From positions 1-64,000 of the forward strand of contig DASYZE010000032.1 of the NCBI GenBank assembly GCA_035946625.1: 64,000 nt of DNA, in the 5' to 3' direction. Positions within the stretch are counted from its first letter, which is position 1. The number at the start of each line of letters is the position of its first letter. The notes under the pieces were generated by a model. The model made no database searches and was not told where the DNA came from. It was given only the letters and a program-made list of their open reading frames with translations. Positions 34,413 to 43,076 of this stretch are shown piece by piece. The position numbers were made by a program, and so were the translations under genes. This stretch comes from DASYXZ01 sp035946625. GTDB lineage: Bacteria; Acidobacteriota; Terriglobia; UBA7540.

Positions 34413-34598
34413 TCAAATCTCTGGAACGGATAGTCCTCGACAAATCTTCCCGGCCAGTTGACTGACAATCTCGGTGTGCCGCGGAACATCTTCAACCTAT
34501 CCGGTCTTCGAATTGCACCACAAAGAGTGTGCTGCGCCTTCTCGTTTGAGATAGCAACCGTATCGCCGCAATTGTCTCAGCCGAGACTCGCGCTTCAT
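34413..34598 (-). pseudogene. hicA: HicA toxin gene with an internal stop
   Basis: ATG at 34598 overlaps the hicB stop by ATGA. The frame reads MKRESRLRQLRRYGCYLKRE, then GAAHSLWCNSKTG, a TAG at 34497-34499, and VEDVPRHTEIVSQLAGKICR with GLSVPEI before the TGA. Apart from the TAG it is a complete HicA: a double-stranded-RNA-binding-like fold with the catalytic His in the HSLWCN region. HicA cleaves mRNA when not bound by HicB. The single nonsense codon cuts off the last 27 residues, so the toxin is most likely inactive. Confidence 0.8.
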
Positions 34599-34810
34599 GA
34601 CACCACAACAACTTCTTTAACCGCGTCGTTTGGAATTCCCTTCAGTGCATCTTCCCTGCGATCTTCGAGAATCAATGCAATCGCGCCGGCCAGGCTTTGC
34701 CGGCACTCTTCCATTGTGTGGCCCTGTCCATTGGCACCCGGAATCTCGGGGTAATATCCGATATACCAATTGCCGTCCCGCTCAAAGACAGCAGTAAATT
34801 CGTTGTGCAT
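34595..34810 (-). CDS. hicB: HicB-family antitoxin
   Basis: A 71-residue partial RNase H-like fold of the HicB type: FTAVFERDGNWYIGYYPEIP, GANGQGHTMEECRQSLAGAI, ending in a short basic/acidic tail with no DNA-binding domain. It neutralises HicA. The ATG at 34810 is preceded by GGAGGTGGGAG, which excludes the longer reading frame. The gene order is hicB then hicA with a 4-bp overlap. Because the toxin partner is interrupted, this antitoxin appears orphaned but intact. Confidence 0.85.
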   Translation of the reverse strand: MHNEFTAVFERDGNWYIGYYPEIPGANGQGHTMEECRQSLAGAIALILEDRREDALKGIPNDAVKEVVVVS

Positions 34811-35075
34811 CTCCCACCTCCGCCCGTGACCAATGTACACGATTTCTGCGGAAGAGTCATTCCGCGCGACGCTCCCGGAGCGCTCGATGTTACCACAATG
34901 CCTGGATGGACCCGCTGAGACGCCCGGCATCCCCGTATTGAAGTGATGGATGCATTCCGCGAGTCGGGACATGATTGAGGGTGAAGTGGCGGAAACCCAC
35001 ACTTTCGAAATCATGGGGCGCTGAAAAGAAATTTGGGATTAGTGATCCTGAAGGGCGAAATCCTGGGCCGCCACT

Positions 35076-35174
35076 CTATCGGGAGAACCGAGGCAGAATA
35101 ATCGCAGACAAGATCAACAGGACTGCAATCAGCATCATTACATCCATCACCGAAATTTTAGCTAGGAACCTCAT
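35076..35174 (-). CDS. 32-residue membrane peptide resembling a prepilin helix
   Basis: MRFLAKISVMDVMMLIAVLL then ILSAIILPRFSR and a TAG. This has the look of a type IV prepilin N-terminal helix (E/D near the start, about 20 hydrophobic residues, then IxLPRFSR where pilins have a Pro). It has no downstream globular domain. GGGGAT lies about seven bases before ATG. It may be a remnant of a pseudopilin gene or a genuine small membrane protein. The surrounding region, 34811-35624, has no other gene. Confidence 0.35.
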   Translation of the reverse strand: MRFLAKISVMDVMMLIAVLLILSAIILPRFSR

Positions 35175-35624
35175 TTAAGTATCCCCAAGCTAGTATGAGC
35201 AAGGATAGTGCCAAAACATTGTTTTTACAGGGTTGAAGCTCGTTTGCGCAACCAATTGAAAATATTAGGCTTATAGAAACATCATGGTTTTGCCTAAATT
35301 AATACGCCAAGCCGGAACGGGTTGGTGACAAAAAATGTCACCCTGTCCTGACATTCCTAGGTAAGAGTTTTTCGGGTTTTGATGCTTGGCAGGAGGCGTC
35401 TGAACCGGTGTTCGCTTAAGAAGACAGAGCCTTGCGGTCAAGCCTCTTCAAGATATGGCCGGCCCAGCGGCATAGAAAATTGTGGGCATCAGACCGGCGC
35501 CGAACCGGCCCGGTAAGTCGTATAATGTATGGCCACACAAATCGGCGCACGGGAACGCTTTTGGTTCGGAAAATCGTCTTAATTCAGTGGCCCGTGTGGA
35601 GAGCGGAGAATTGCCCGGTCAAGC
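35175..35624. other. Non-coding stretch before trpG with a dyad
   Basis: No convincing gene. The clearest element is the inverted repeat GGTGACA-aaaaa-TGTCACC (35324-35342), followed by CCTGACATTCC, which resembles an operator or enhancer site. A TATAAT-like hexamer lies at about 35520, 100 bp before the trpG start. Confidence 0.4.
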
Positions 35625-36188
35625 ATGGTTCTGGTGATCGACAACTACGACTCCTTTACCTACAACCTGGTTCAATATCTGGGCGAGCTGGGCGCGGAGG
35701 TGGAAGTGCGCCGCAACGATCAAACGACGGTCAAAGAAATCGAACAAATGTCTCCGGGACGCATTGTCATATCTCCGGGACCGAAGACTCCGACGGAGGC
35801 CGGCATCTGCGTGGAAGTGATTCAGAAATTTTCCGGCCGACTGCCGATTCTTGGGGTTTGTCTTGGCCACCAGGCGATTGGCCAGGCTTTTGGCGGCAAA
35901 GTGATCCGCGCGCCGGAAATCATGCACGGCAAAACCAGCTCGATTTCTCACGACAACAAAACCATATTTTCCGGCTTGCCCAATCCATTCCCGGCCACGC
36001 GCTACCATTCATTGATCGTGGAGCGATCCAGCCTGCCGGCGTGCCTCGAAGTCACCGCTACGTCCCCCAACGGGCTCATTATGGGACTGCGCCATCAGGA
36101 AGCCAAAGTGGAAGGCGTCCAATTCCACCCGGAATCCATTTTGACGAATGCGGGAAAACAATTGCTGGCGAATTTTCTTAAACTTTAG
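35625..36188 (+). CDS. trpG: Anthranilate synthase component II (glutamine amidotransferase)
   Basis: A 187-residue class I amidotransferase. It has the characteristic opening LVIDNYDSFTYNLVQYL, the oxyanion strand SPGPKTPTEAG, the nucleophile Cys in LGVCLGHQAIGQAFGG, the HGKTSSISHD strand and the His-Glu pair in GVQFHPESI. It delivers ammonia from glutamine to TrpE, and may double as PabA in folate synthesis. No other trp gene follows; the next gene is convergent. The gene is intact despite being separated from trpE. Confidence 0.95.
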   Translation: MVLVIDNYDSFTYNLVQYLGELGAEVEVRRNDQTTVKEIEQMSPGRIVISPGPKTPTEAGICVEVIQKFSGRLPILGVCLGHQAIGQAFGGKVIRAPEIMHGKTSSISHDNKTIFSGLPNPFPATRYHSLIVERSSLPACLEVTATSPNGLIMGLRHQEAKVEGVQFHPESILTNAGKQLLANFLKL

Positions 36189-36210
36189 TTCCCATCGCCG
36201 CCCGAACCCA

Positions 36211-38142
36211 TTACTTCCCTTCCATCAATTCCCGGTAGCTCTCGTAGTGATGAATGGCAAGGCCGCCGAAACTCGGATAAGGGCTGAGCCACTCGCGCAA
36301 GGAGCGCGTTTCTTCTTCAAACACTTCGCGGCCCAACCCATGAAACGTGGTGAGGGGGGCCATCCGGTGCATGGAGCGAAAACCTTTGATGGAGCGCCCG
36401 GTCTCCGGATCGATCAATTGGAAAGTCTCAAATCCTTGCCACTCGGGATCGCTCGCCAGCGCGCCGCGCGCTTCTTCAAGAATGTCGCCGCCGGAAAAGC
36501 GAGCATGGTCTGAGGCGGTGTCGAATTGCCGCGCCAGCCGGACCAGGGCCTGATCGAACGCCTCGCGCGCGCAACCCGTCAGATTTGCAGGTGCAACCAG
36601 GCCCACGTGAATGTTGATGTCATCGAAAAAAGAGGCCAAGCGGTAACCACCCGCCGAGAGTTGAGCGCCCAGACCACTGGCATCGAGACGCTGGCGAAAT
36701 TCCTCCCTGGGGAGTCCGCAAATGAAATAGACCGTGCTCTCAGATTCAGAGGAAGTTTCCAAGCCGACCAGAATTGTTTTTCCCTTTGACGCAGCATATC
36801 GAAGGGCCGGCAACGCCGCGGCGATCACGCCCCCCGCTCCATCCGCTTGATTGTGGTAATCCATCAGGGTTACCGAGTCGAGCAGATCCGTGAGATGCTC
36901 GCCCACGGTCGCGCGCCGGCCCTTAAACTTAACCACCAAGGCTTGAAGCCCGGGCGCGGGGTCGGGATAAAAATAGGCGGGCACGTCGCAGGTGAAGCGC
37001 AGTCCGGGCTCTGTGTGAACGCGCTGGGCGCATAGGGAGATCATGCGCAGGAAATCCTCCAACAAACGATTGGCGAATTCCGTATCGGCATAGCCCACGA
37101 GGGTGTAAGGCTCGACATCAAAATGAACACCGTCAAGGCGGTCGCTTTGCGGCGCGGAGCGATTGAAATTTAAAACGGTATCCACGGCCGCCAGGGCGTC
37201 AGCATGGCTTTCCCTGGCCGCCCACTGCGGAGTTCCGACGAGCGCTTCCACCTGCCAGCCCTGTTGGTGCGCTCGCTCCAGAAATTTCCGGTAATCGTCT
37301 GGATGCCGAAGCTGAAAGCGCGGGCCGGAGGGCGCCGGCGTGGTTTCCAAATCGAGGGCGAGGAAAATACGGTTCACGCCTGTCTTGGCGCAGAACTGGA
37401 AGAGGCGTTCGGAACCGCCTCCTTCCGTCCAAAGTTCATGGGCATTCCACACCCACATCGCCGTGGCAGGCTTGCGCGGTGCTTCTCCTTGAAACAAGGC
37501 GGAAGATTTCGGCGCGGTTAGGGCGGTGGATTTTCCGGCCTTGAAAGCCACATCATCAATGTAAAAAAGTGAGTCGCCCGGGGCGGTGAAATTCAGGATA
37601 AGCCGCGCCAGCCGCCGAACATTAAGCTCGCGGAAATCTTCCAGCGGGATCACCACTTCCTGCCACTCGTTCCGCGCCTCGCTCCGCACCCGAACGCTGA
37701 TGGACGCGGCGGAATTCTTATCCGGGCGCTGTTGGGCAGAGTCATCCTCCAGCGTCGCGTCAAAACTCCCGCCCGCCACGCGCCCCTTGATCCAAAAACT
37801 GAGAAAGCGGTATGGGCGGGCGTCAAGATACCGCCGGGGCAGGCGGGCGGCCGGATAGAATTCCAGCCAAACGCCGCAGAATCCCGCGCTCTCGCGATGC
37901 ACGGCGACTCGCAGCGAGTGGGCCGATTCCGGCTTGTGAACGCTGGCATCAAGATAAGTGCGCGCCGAAGATGGCTGGCGCGAATAAACGTTGTATTCTC
38001 CTCCCCAATGATTGGAGATGCCCTGATCGAAATGCCAGGCCAGCAAGGCGGCGGAAGACGCCTGCGCGCCCAAGCTCTGCAAGAGCGCTCCAGTGAAGAT
38101 GAGCGATCTGAAGGCCGCGCTCCGGCCTGAATGTTTCAACAT
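36211..38142 (-). CDS. Exported carbohydrate-active-like protein, GH18-like barrel
   Basis: 643 residues with a signal peptide ending near residue 30 (ALLQSLGAQASSA). Residues 30-205 look like a galactose-binding-type beta-sandwich (ending LILNFTAPGDSLFYIDDVAF). From about 230 a TIM-barrel-like part follows: MWVWNAHEL, FLALDLETTP, then DGVHFDVEPY, a D-x-x-x-D-x-E motif as in GH18 enzymes, and later VTLMDYHNQ, similar to the GH18 M-x-Y strand. A catalytic role on a surface polysaccharide is an inference, and the family could not be named. It is divergent from the SGNH hydrolase gene. Confidence 0.6.
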   Translation of the reverse strand: MLKHSGRSAAFRSLIFTGALLQSLGAQASSAALLAWHFDQGISNHWGGEYNVYSRQPSSARTYLDASVHKPESAHSLRVAVHRESAGFCGVWLEFYPAARLPRRYLDARPYRFLSFWIKGRVAGGSFDATLEDDSAQQRPDKNSAASISVRVRSEARNEWQEVVIPLEDFRELNVRRLARLILNFTAPGDSLFYIDDVAFKAGKSTALTAPKSSALFQGEAPRKPATAMWVWNAHELWTEGGGSERLFQFCAKTGVNRIFLALDLETTPAPSGPRFQLRHPDDYRKFLERAHQQGWQVEALVGTPQWAARESHADALAAVDTVLNFNRSAPQSDRLDGVHFDVEPYTLVGYADTEFANRLLEDFLRMISLCAQRVHTEPGLRFTCDVPAYFYPDPAPGLQALVVKFKGRRATVGEHLTDLLDSVTLMDYHNQADGAGGVIAAALPALRYAASKGKTILVGLETSSESESTVYFICGLPREEFRQRLDASGLGAQLSAGGYRLASFFDDINIHVGLVAPANLTGCAREAFDQALVRLARQFDTASDHARFSGGDILEEARGALASDPEWQGFETFQLIDPETGRSIKGFRSMHRMAPLTTFHGLGREVFEEETRSLREWLSPYPSFGGLAIHHYESYRELMEGK

Positions 38143-38369
38143 TTATTCCGCCGCGATTTTGTGGATTCCATTTGGCTAGTTTGATTCTTTCAAACGCGGG
38201 GTAGGATGACAGAATCTATCGGGGCCGCCAACCTCGACCGCATGGCCGGCGAGGGAAGTTTACATCAAGGACGAAAAGATGTACCTTTTCCGGCGAACCA
38301 TATGATTAAGCTGCTCAGGGCATTATTCTTGCGCCCGAAAGAATTGCAATCCAACGGAGACCCTTGCTG

Positions 38370-39641
38370 ATGAAGATGCCAAAGCGAATCGCCTATCTAT
38401 CCCTGCTTGTTTTAATGCAGGCTTCTGCCTGCGCGGCCCAGAGGCCGTTTTATTTGAAGGACGGCGACCGCGTGGTATTTTACGGAGACAGCATTACCGC
38501 GCAGCGGCTTTACACCGCCTTTACCGAGAGCTATGTGGTCACCAGGTTTCCACGCCTGAAAGTTTCATTCGTTCATTCGGGCTGGGGGGGCGACCGGGTG
38601 ACCGGCGGTGGCGGTGGCGACATTGAACTCCGCCTGAAGCGGGACGTCATTGCCTACAAGCCTTCAGTGATGACGATCATGCTGGGGATGAACGACGGAG
38701 GCTACAGACCCTACGATGCCGGCCTGTTTCGAACCTATTCCACCGGCTATCGCCACATCGTGGACGAAGTCAAGAGCACGCTCCCCGGTGTGCGCATCAC
38801 CGCGATTGAGCCTTCGCCTTTTGACGACGTAACCCGGGCGCCCAATTTCGAGGGCGGTTACAACGCAGTGATGAAACGCTACTCGCAGTTCGTGGTGGGT
38901 CTCAGCAAAGATGATGGGCTCACCGTTGCGGATTTGAATGACCCCGTGGTCGCCATGCTGGAAAAAGCCAAATTATTGGACGCGGAACTTTCCCAACGAA
39001 TCATCCCCGACCGGGTACATCCCGGACCGTCGGGACATTGGGTGATGGCGGAAGCGTTGCTGAAAGCGTGGAACGCTCCCGCGGTGGTGACTGAGGTTGA
39101 AATCGATGCGCCGGGCAAGCGCGTATTACACGCGGAGAACACCGCCGTGTCCGATTTGCAGACGGGAACCGGTTTGTCGTGGACGCAGCTCGACAATGCA
39201 CTCCCTTTACCCATCAATTTTGAAAACAGGGAAACCGCGCTGGTGGTCCGCTCGTCCGATTTGATCCAGGCGCTCGATCAGGAAGAACTCCGTGTCACGG
39301 GACTTGCGCCCGGACGCTATGCGTTGAAAATCGACGGTGATGACGTCGGCACGTTTTCGAGCGGTGATTTTTCCGCCGGTGTCAATCTCGCCCTCCTGGC
39401 AACCCCCATGCTGAAACAGGCTCAGGCGGTTCACGAACTGACGGTGGAACACAACGACCTTCACTCTGCGCGCTGGCACAACCTGCAGGTTCCGTTTCAA
39501 GCTGATCCCCTCCCCGACCTCGAATCGGGCCTGGAAACTTTGGATAAATTGGAAGCGGAAATAGTCCAACGGCAGCACGCCACCGCCCAGCCCAAACCGC
39601 ACCGCTACGAACTTCTCCAAACGTTAAAGGAAGACCGGTAG
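38370..39641 (+). CDS. Exported SGNH/GDSL-family hydrolase
   Basis: About 423 residues. The N-terminus MKMPKRIAYLSLLVLMQASA is a signal peptide, possibly with a lipobox-like SACAA. All four SGNH blocks are present: GDSIT (Ser nucleophile), GGDR (Gly), GMND (Asn) and D-x-V-H in IPDRVHPGPSGH. A C-terminal beta-domain (about 240-400) follows. The family deacetylates or de-esterifies polysaccharides or lipids in the periplasm. A TTG two codons upstream (38364), closer to GGAGA, could be the true start. The 38143-38363 gap holds the divergent promoters. Confidence 0.88.
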   Translation: MKMPKRIAYLSLLVLMQASACAAQRPFYLKDGDRVVFYGDSITAQRLYTAFTESYVVTRFPRLKVSFVHSGWGGDRVTGGGGGDIELRLKRDVIAYKPSVMTIMLGMNDGGYRPYDAGLFRTYSTGYRHIVDEVKSTLPGVRITAIEPSPFDDVTRAPNFEGGYNAVMKRYSQFVVGLSKDDGLTVADLNDPVVAMLEKAKLLDAELSQRIIPDRVHPGPSGHWVMAEALLKAWNAPAVVTEVEIDAPGKRVLHAENTAVSDLQTGTGLSWTQLDNALPLPINFENRETALVVRSSDLIQALDQEELRVTGLAPGRYALKIDGDDVGTFSSGDFSAGVNLALLATPMLKQAQAVHELTVEHNDLHSARWHNLQVPFQADPLPDLESGLETLDKLEAEIVQRQHATAQPKPHRYELLQTLKEDR

Positions 39642-39652
39642 CGGGAGCCCGC

Positions 39653-40486
39653 GTGCGCCACCTCCAGATCAGGCCGCTAAAAACACACCGGGAATTTCAT
39701 GACTGCGAGCGAATCCAGAAAATCGTTTGGGGGAGCGTGGGAGTCTCAGCCGAATTGATGAGTGTGACACAGAAATACGGCGGCGCGGTTCTGGGCTCTA
39801 TCATCAGCGGCAAGGTAGTCGGATTCATCTACGCATTTCTCGCCCGGCGCCATGGGAAATTAATTCACTGGTCGCACTTGATGGCGGTGGAACCCAAGTA
39901 CCGTGACCTGGGCCTGGGCTTCCGCATGAAGCAGGCCCATCGCAAGTCCGCGCTGGCCGCCGGCGTCACCTCCATTTGCTGGACATACGACCCCTTGCAA
40001 AGCCGCAACGCCGCGCTGAACATCGCGCGGCTGGGCGGGCGCGCGGAGGACTTCGTGCCCAACTGTTACGGCCGTTTCGCCAGCGCCATCGAACAAGGAC
40101 TGGAGAGCGACCGGTTTGTGGTGAACTGGCGCATTCGGACCTCGGCGGTGGAACGCCGCATGCAAGGCCACCGGCAGAATTTGGCTGCAATGCTGAAGGC
40201 TCCGCGAATCAATGAAACGCGGATGAACGCATCCGGCTTTCCGGAAAACCGCCACATCTCGCTGGGCTTGCGCCAGCCCGCCCTGCTGGTGGAAGTTCCC
40301 GCGCGAACCGATTTGATGCGATCCCATGCGCTCAGCCTGGCACGCCGTTGGCGGCTGGAGACACGGAGGATTTTCCAGCACTATTTTGGGCTGGGCTACC
40401 GCGCCGAAGATTTTGTCCCTCCCTGCCCGGGGGGCGACGGGCGCAGTTTTTATGTGCTCCGGCGCCGCCGCAAATCCGCCGCTTGA
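39653..40486 (+). CDS. GNAT-superfamily acetyltransferase (COG3375-like)
   Basis: A 277-residue protein with IRPLKTHREFHDCERIQKIVWG at the start, GGAVLGSIISGKVVGFIYAF, HWSHLMAVEPKYRDLGLGFRMKQ (acetyl-CoA loop of the GNAT type) and SICWTYDPLQSRNAALNIARLG, a combination typical of the predicted COG3375 acetyltransferases. The substrate is not known. It starts with GTG, with GGGAG upstream, 11 bp after the SGNH stop, so the two are probably co-transcribed. Confidence 0.82.
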   Translation: MRHLQIRPLKTHREFHDCERIQKIVWGSVGVSAELMSVTQKYGGAVLGSIISGKVVGFIYAFLARRHGKLIHWSHLMAVEPKYRDLGLGFRMKQAHRKSALAAGVTSICWTYDPLQSRNAALNIARLGGRAEDFVPNCYGRFASAIEQGLESDRFVVNWRIRTSAVERRMQGHRQNLAAMLKAPRINETRMNASGFPENRHISLGLRQPALLVEVPARTDLMRSHALSLARRWRLETRRIFQHYFGLGYRAEDFVPPCPGGDGRSFYVLRRRRKSAA

Positions 40487-40520
40487 ATCGACCGCGACAT
40501 TCACATTACAATCAGCGCGG

Positions 40521-40994
40521 ATGAATAAACCCGACGCGACGCAGGCGTTTTTCACCAGGTCGACTTCAGTGGCCAAAGTCATCGAGCGTTTGATCAAGGC
40601 GACCAGGATTTCCGCCGACGCCGCGCTCTACCGTCTGAGCCACCCGAGCCTGGCGCGCGCTTTGCACGACGCTGCGCAACGCGGCGTTCGAGTGCGCGTG
40701 ATCCTGGACAGCGGGAAATATGAAATCACCGCAGCGACCAGGGAGCTTTTGGGGAAATTCAATATTCCCTACCGCCTGATGTCCGGCCGCCGCGGCCGCT
40801 GGGCCAAAATGCACCACAAATTTGCCGTTCTTGACCGCCGCGTGGCTTTGGCGGGCAGTTACAACTGGACGCTCGAATCTGAGGAGCAGAACTTTGAGGA
40901 CCTTCTGGTGCTTCGCGAGCATCATCAGGTGCATGAATTCGCCGAAGAATTCGAAGCCCTTTGGGCCACGGCCGCGAAATCGCGCCGGACCTGA
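40521..40994 (+). CDS. PLD-like (single HKD) nuclease
   Basis: 157 residues from the ATG at 40521. One phospholipase-D motif is complete: MHHKFAVLDRRVALAGSYNWT (H-x-K-x4-D with the following G-S-x-N), then SEEQNFEDLLVL. The N-terminal half carries LYRLSHPSLARALHDAAQRG and VRVILD, typical of the Nuc/MitoPLD-like branch, which works as a dimer and cleaves nucleic acids or phospholipids. There is no signal peptide. It follows the GNAT gene by 34 bp, with only a weak Shine-Dalgarno. Confidence 0.85.
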   Translation: MNKPDATQAFFTRSTSVAKVIERLIKATRISADAALYRLSHPSLARALHDAAQRGVRVRVILDSGKYEITAATRELLGKFNIPYRLMSGRRGRWAKMHHKFAVLDRRVALAGSYNWTLESEEQNFEDLLVLREHHQVHEFAEEFEALWATAAKSRRT

Positions 40995-41047
40995 GATGCG
41001 GCCGGACCTCCGCGCAAGACGAGATAAGAGTTTCCTGGAGAAAGCTC

Positions 41048-41602
41048 ATGTCACCGATCGAGGCAGCCCGCGGCGGGTCCACTGCCCTGGGGGGATACGA
41101 ATTTTACATCATGCGTCATGGTCTGGCATCGCCGCGAACGGCCGCCGGAATCACCGATGACGCGAAACGCCCGCTGACCCCCGAAGGCAAAAAGAAAACG
41201 CAGGAGATTGCGCGCGGACTCCTCCGGCTGGGCTTGGAATTGGAGTGGATAGTTTCCAGTCCGCTGGTGCGGGCGGTTGAAACCGCAGGCATCGTTTCCG
41301 ACTCGCTCGATTCCAAAATTCCCATGGATATCACGGACGCTCTGCGGCCGGGCGGTTCGCCCGAAGCGCTATTCGCTTTCCTCGCCAGGCATCCGCATCG
41401 AAAACGCGTACTGGTGGTCGGCCATGAGCCTGACCTGGCTGAACTAGCCGGGAGACTGATCGGCGCGGGACGCAACGCCCATCTGGCTTTCAAGAAAGGC
41501 GGATGCTGCCGCATTGACTTTGACGAATTCCCTCCCCGTTCCCCCGGCCAACTCGTCTGGTGGCTGACTCCGCGCGTGATGCGCAAACTTGACCAGAAAT
41601 GA
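41048..41602 (+). CDS. sixA: Phosphohistidine phosphatase SixA-like
   Basis: A 184-residue member of the histidine phosphatase branch: the RHG motif in FYIMRHGLASP (catalytic His), DDAKRPLTPEGKKKTQEIARG, SSPLVRAVETA (phosphate-pocket Arg) and the second His in VLVVGHEPDLAELAGRL. SixA removes phosphate from histidine of phosphotransfer domains; broader roles are possible. The ATG at 41048 has GGAGAAAG upstream, which fixes the start against longer frames. It is the fourth gene in a co-directional run with SGNH, GNAT and PLD. Confidence 0.9.
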   Translation: MSPIEAARGGSTALGGYEFYIMRHGLASPRTAAGITDDAKRPLTPEGKKKTQEIARGLLRLGLELEWIVSSPLVRAVETAGIVSDSLDSKIPMDITDALRPGGSPEALFAFLARHPHRKRVLVVGHEPDLAELAGRLIGAGRNAHLAFKKGGCCRIDFDEFPPRSPGQLVWWLTPRVMRKLDQK

Positions 41603-41623
41603 GCGCAACTGCAAGTTTGCTTC

Positions 41624-42979
41624 TCAGGAACCTTGGTTGAGTGCGGCCCCTTTTGTTCCGCCTCGCTTGAGCGCGAGCCCCAGGGCAATCCACAACAAAA
41701 GCGCGCCGTATTCATAAACGGTAAAATGCCCGGGAACGCCCGGCAAAATTTTCATCAGCACCAGCGTTCCGCCCACCGCGGCGCCGGCGAGGGCGATCGC
41801 TCGCTCGCCCGGCGGGGGTTTCATGCGGTAATAGGACGCGCAAGTGGCCAGCCAGCCCACGGCGGAGGCCAGAGATCCGACTTCGGTAACCGGAATCAGG
41901 ATCGCTTCCCCCAGGAAAATGGTGGCGAAGGTAAGGAGGCCGATGGAAATCACGGCGATAGAGGGCGTCCGGTTGGTCGGGTGGATGCGGCCCAGGCGCT
42001 CGTCCACCAAGCCGCGCCGGCCGAGCGCAAAGAGAAGCCGGGTGGCGGCAATGAAATTTCCGTTGAATATTTTCACCAGCGATAGCAGGGCCGCGAGAAG
42101 GATAAGGTCCACGATCCACGGACTTCCATAGGCGCGCTCAAAAGCTACGGCGGTGGCGAAATTCTCATGAACAAGGGAAGTCCAGGGAGAGACGTAAGCC
42201 ACTACTCCGATTACGAAAGTGTAAAACACAATGCCGACGACCAAGGCCATGATGATGGCACGAAAGAAACCTCGGGCGCGAAATTCAAGACTCGATTCTT
42301 CTGCGCATTTGGTGACGGATTCAAATCCCGTCATAAAAAAGGGCACGACCTGGATCACCAGAACAATCGAGACAAGCCCCCCGTAGCGGCCCGCATGGCT
42401 GAACTCCGGAACGAAGTTGTGGACGGACCCACGCGCCAGCCCGCACAGGACGAACACGGCAAACAAGACAAACAGCCCCGTCGTCATCCAGTTTTGGAGT
42501 GTGGCGCTTTCGCGGATGCCGCGGAAATTCAAGTAAGTAATCAGGCCGGCTAGAAGCAGGCCGACGATCAGGTGGGGAAGGTAAACGGGCTTCTCTGCCA
42601 CGCTATAGAGCGGAACTGAATTGAGCCCGGGGAAAACATAAGACAAAATTTTGCCCACCGCCACCGATTCCCACGGACAAACGGGAAGATAGGCCAGAAT
42701 CATCATCCACCCTATGGCGAAGCTAATCTCCGGGTTGAAGGCCTTGTGCGCATAGGCAATCTCGCTGGCCGCGTCCGGCATGGCCATCACCAACCGGCCA
42801 TATACGTATCCAATGGGCACAAGCACCGCGCCGCCTATGGCAAACCCCAAGATGGCGCCCAGCGGGCCGCCCCGGCTCAGCCAATCGTCCATGACGATCA
42901 GCCACCCTGTGCCCACCATGGTTCCGAATGCAAGCGCAAAGTAGTCGAACGTCTTTAATTTTCGAGCCAGTGAAATCAT
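41624..42979 (-). CDS. APC-superfamily amino acid permease
   Basis: 451 residues with about 12 hydrophobic helices and almost no signal besides them. Conserved APC features: FDYFALAFGTMVGTGWLIVMDDW at TM1, with the unwound G-T-G-W where substrate binds, the VPIGYVYGRLVMAMPDAASEIAY helix end, and EESSLEFRARGFFRAI between TM6 and TM7. It would import an amino acid or polyamine by cation coupling; the specific substrate is not evident. It is convergent with sixA. Confidence 0.9.
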   Translation of the reverse strand: MISLARKLKTFDYFALAFGTMVGTGWLIVMDDWLSRGGPLGAILGFAIGGAVLVPIGYVYGRLVMAMPDAASEIAYAHKAFNPEISFAIGWMMILAYLPVCPWESVAVGKILSYVFPGLNSVPLYSVAEKPVYLPHLIVGLLLAGLITYLNFRGIRESATLQNWMTTGLFVLFAVFVLCGLARGSVHNFVPEFSHAGRYGGLVSIVLVIQVVPFFMTGFESVTKCAEESSLEFRARGFFRAIIMALVVGIVFYTFVIGVVAYVSPWTSLVHENFATAVAFERAYGSPWIVDLILLAALLSLVKIFNGNFIAATRLLFALGRRGLVDERLGRIHPTNRTPSIAVISIGLLTFATIFLGEAILIPVTEVGSLASAVGWLATCASYYRMKPPPGERAIALAGAAVGGTLVLMKILPGVPGHFTVYEYGALLLWIALGLALKRGGTKGAALNQGS

Positions 42980-43076
42980 CGTGGGTCTCTGGGTTCCACC
43001 ACGGCCCCCGGATTATGCCCCAGATTTTGTCTTCGTGTTTGGGCAACTTGTACTTGCACGGGACTGGGGGTAGACT

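Noticed and set aside
34811..35014. An N-terminal extension of hicB up to 35014
   Set aside because: The added residues have no HicB similarity, while a strong GGAGGTGGGAG precedes the ATG at 34810.
40326..40520. An upstream extension of the PLD-like gene
   Set aside because: It overlaps the GNAT coding region in another frame. The PLD similarity begins after the ATG at 40521.
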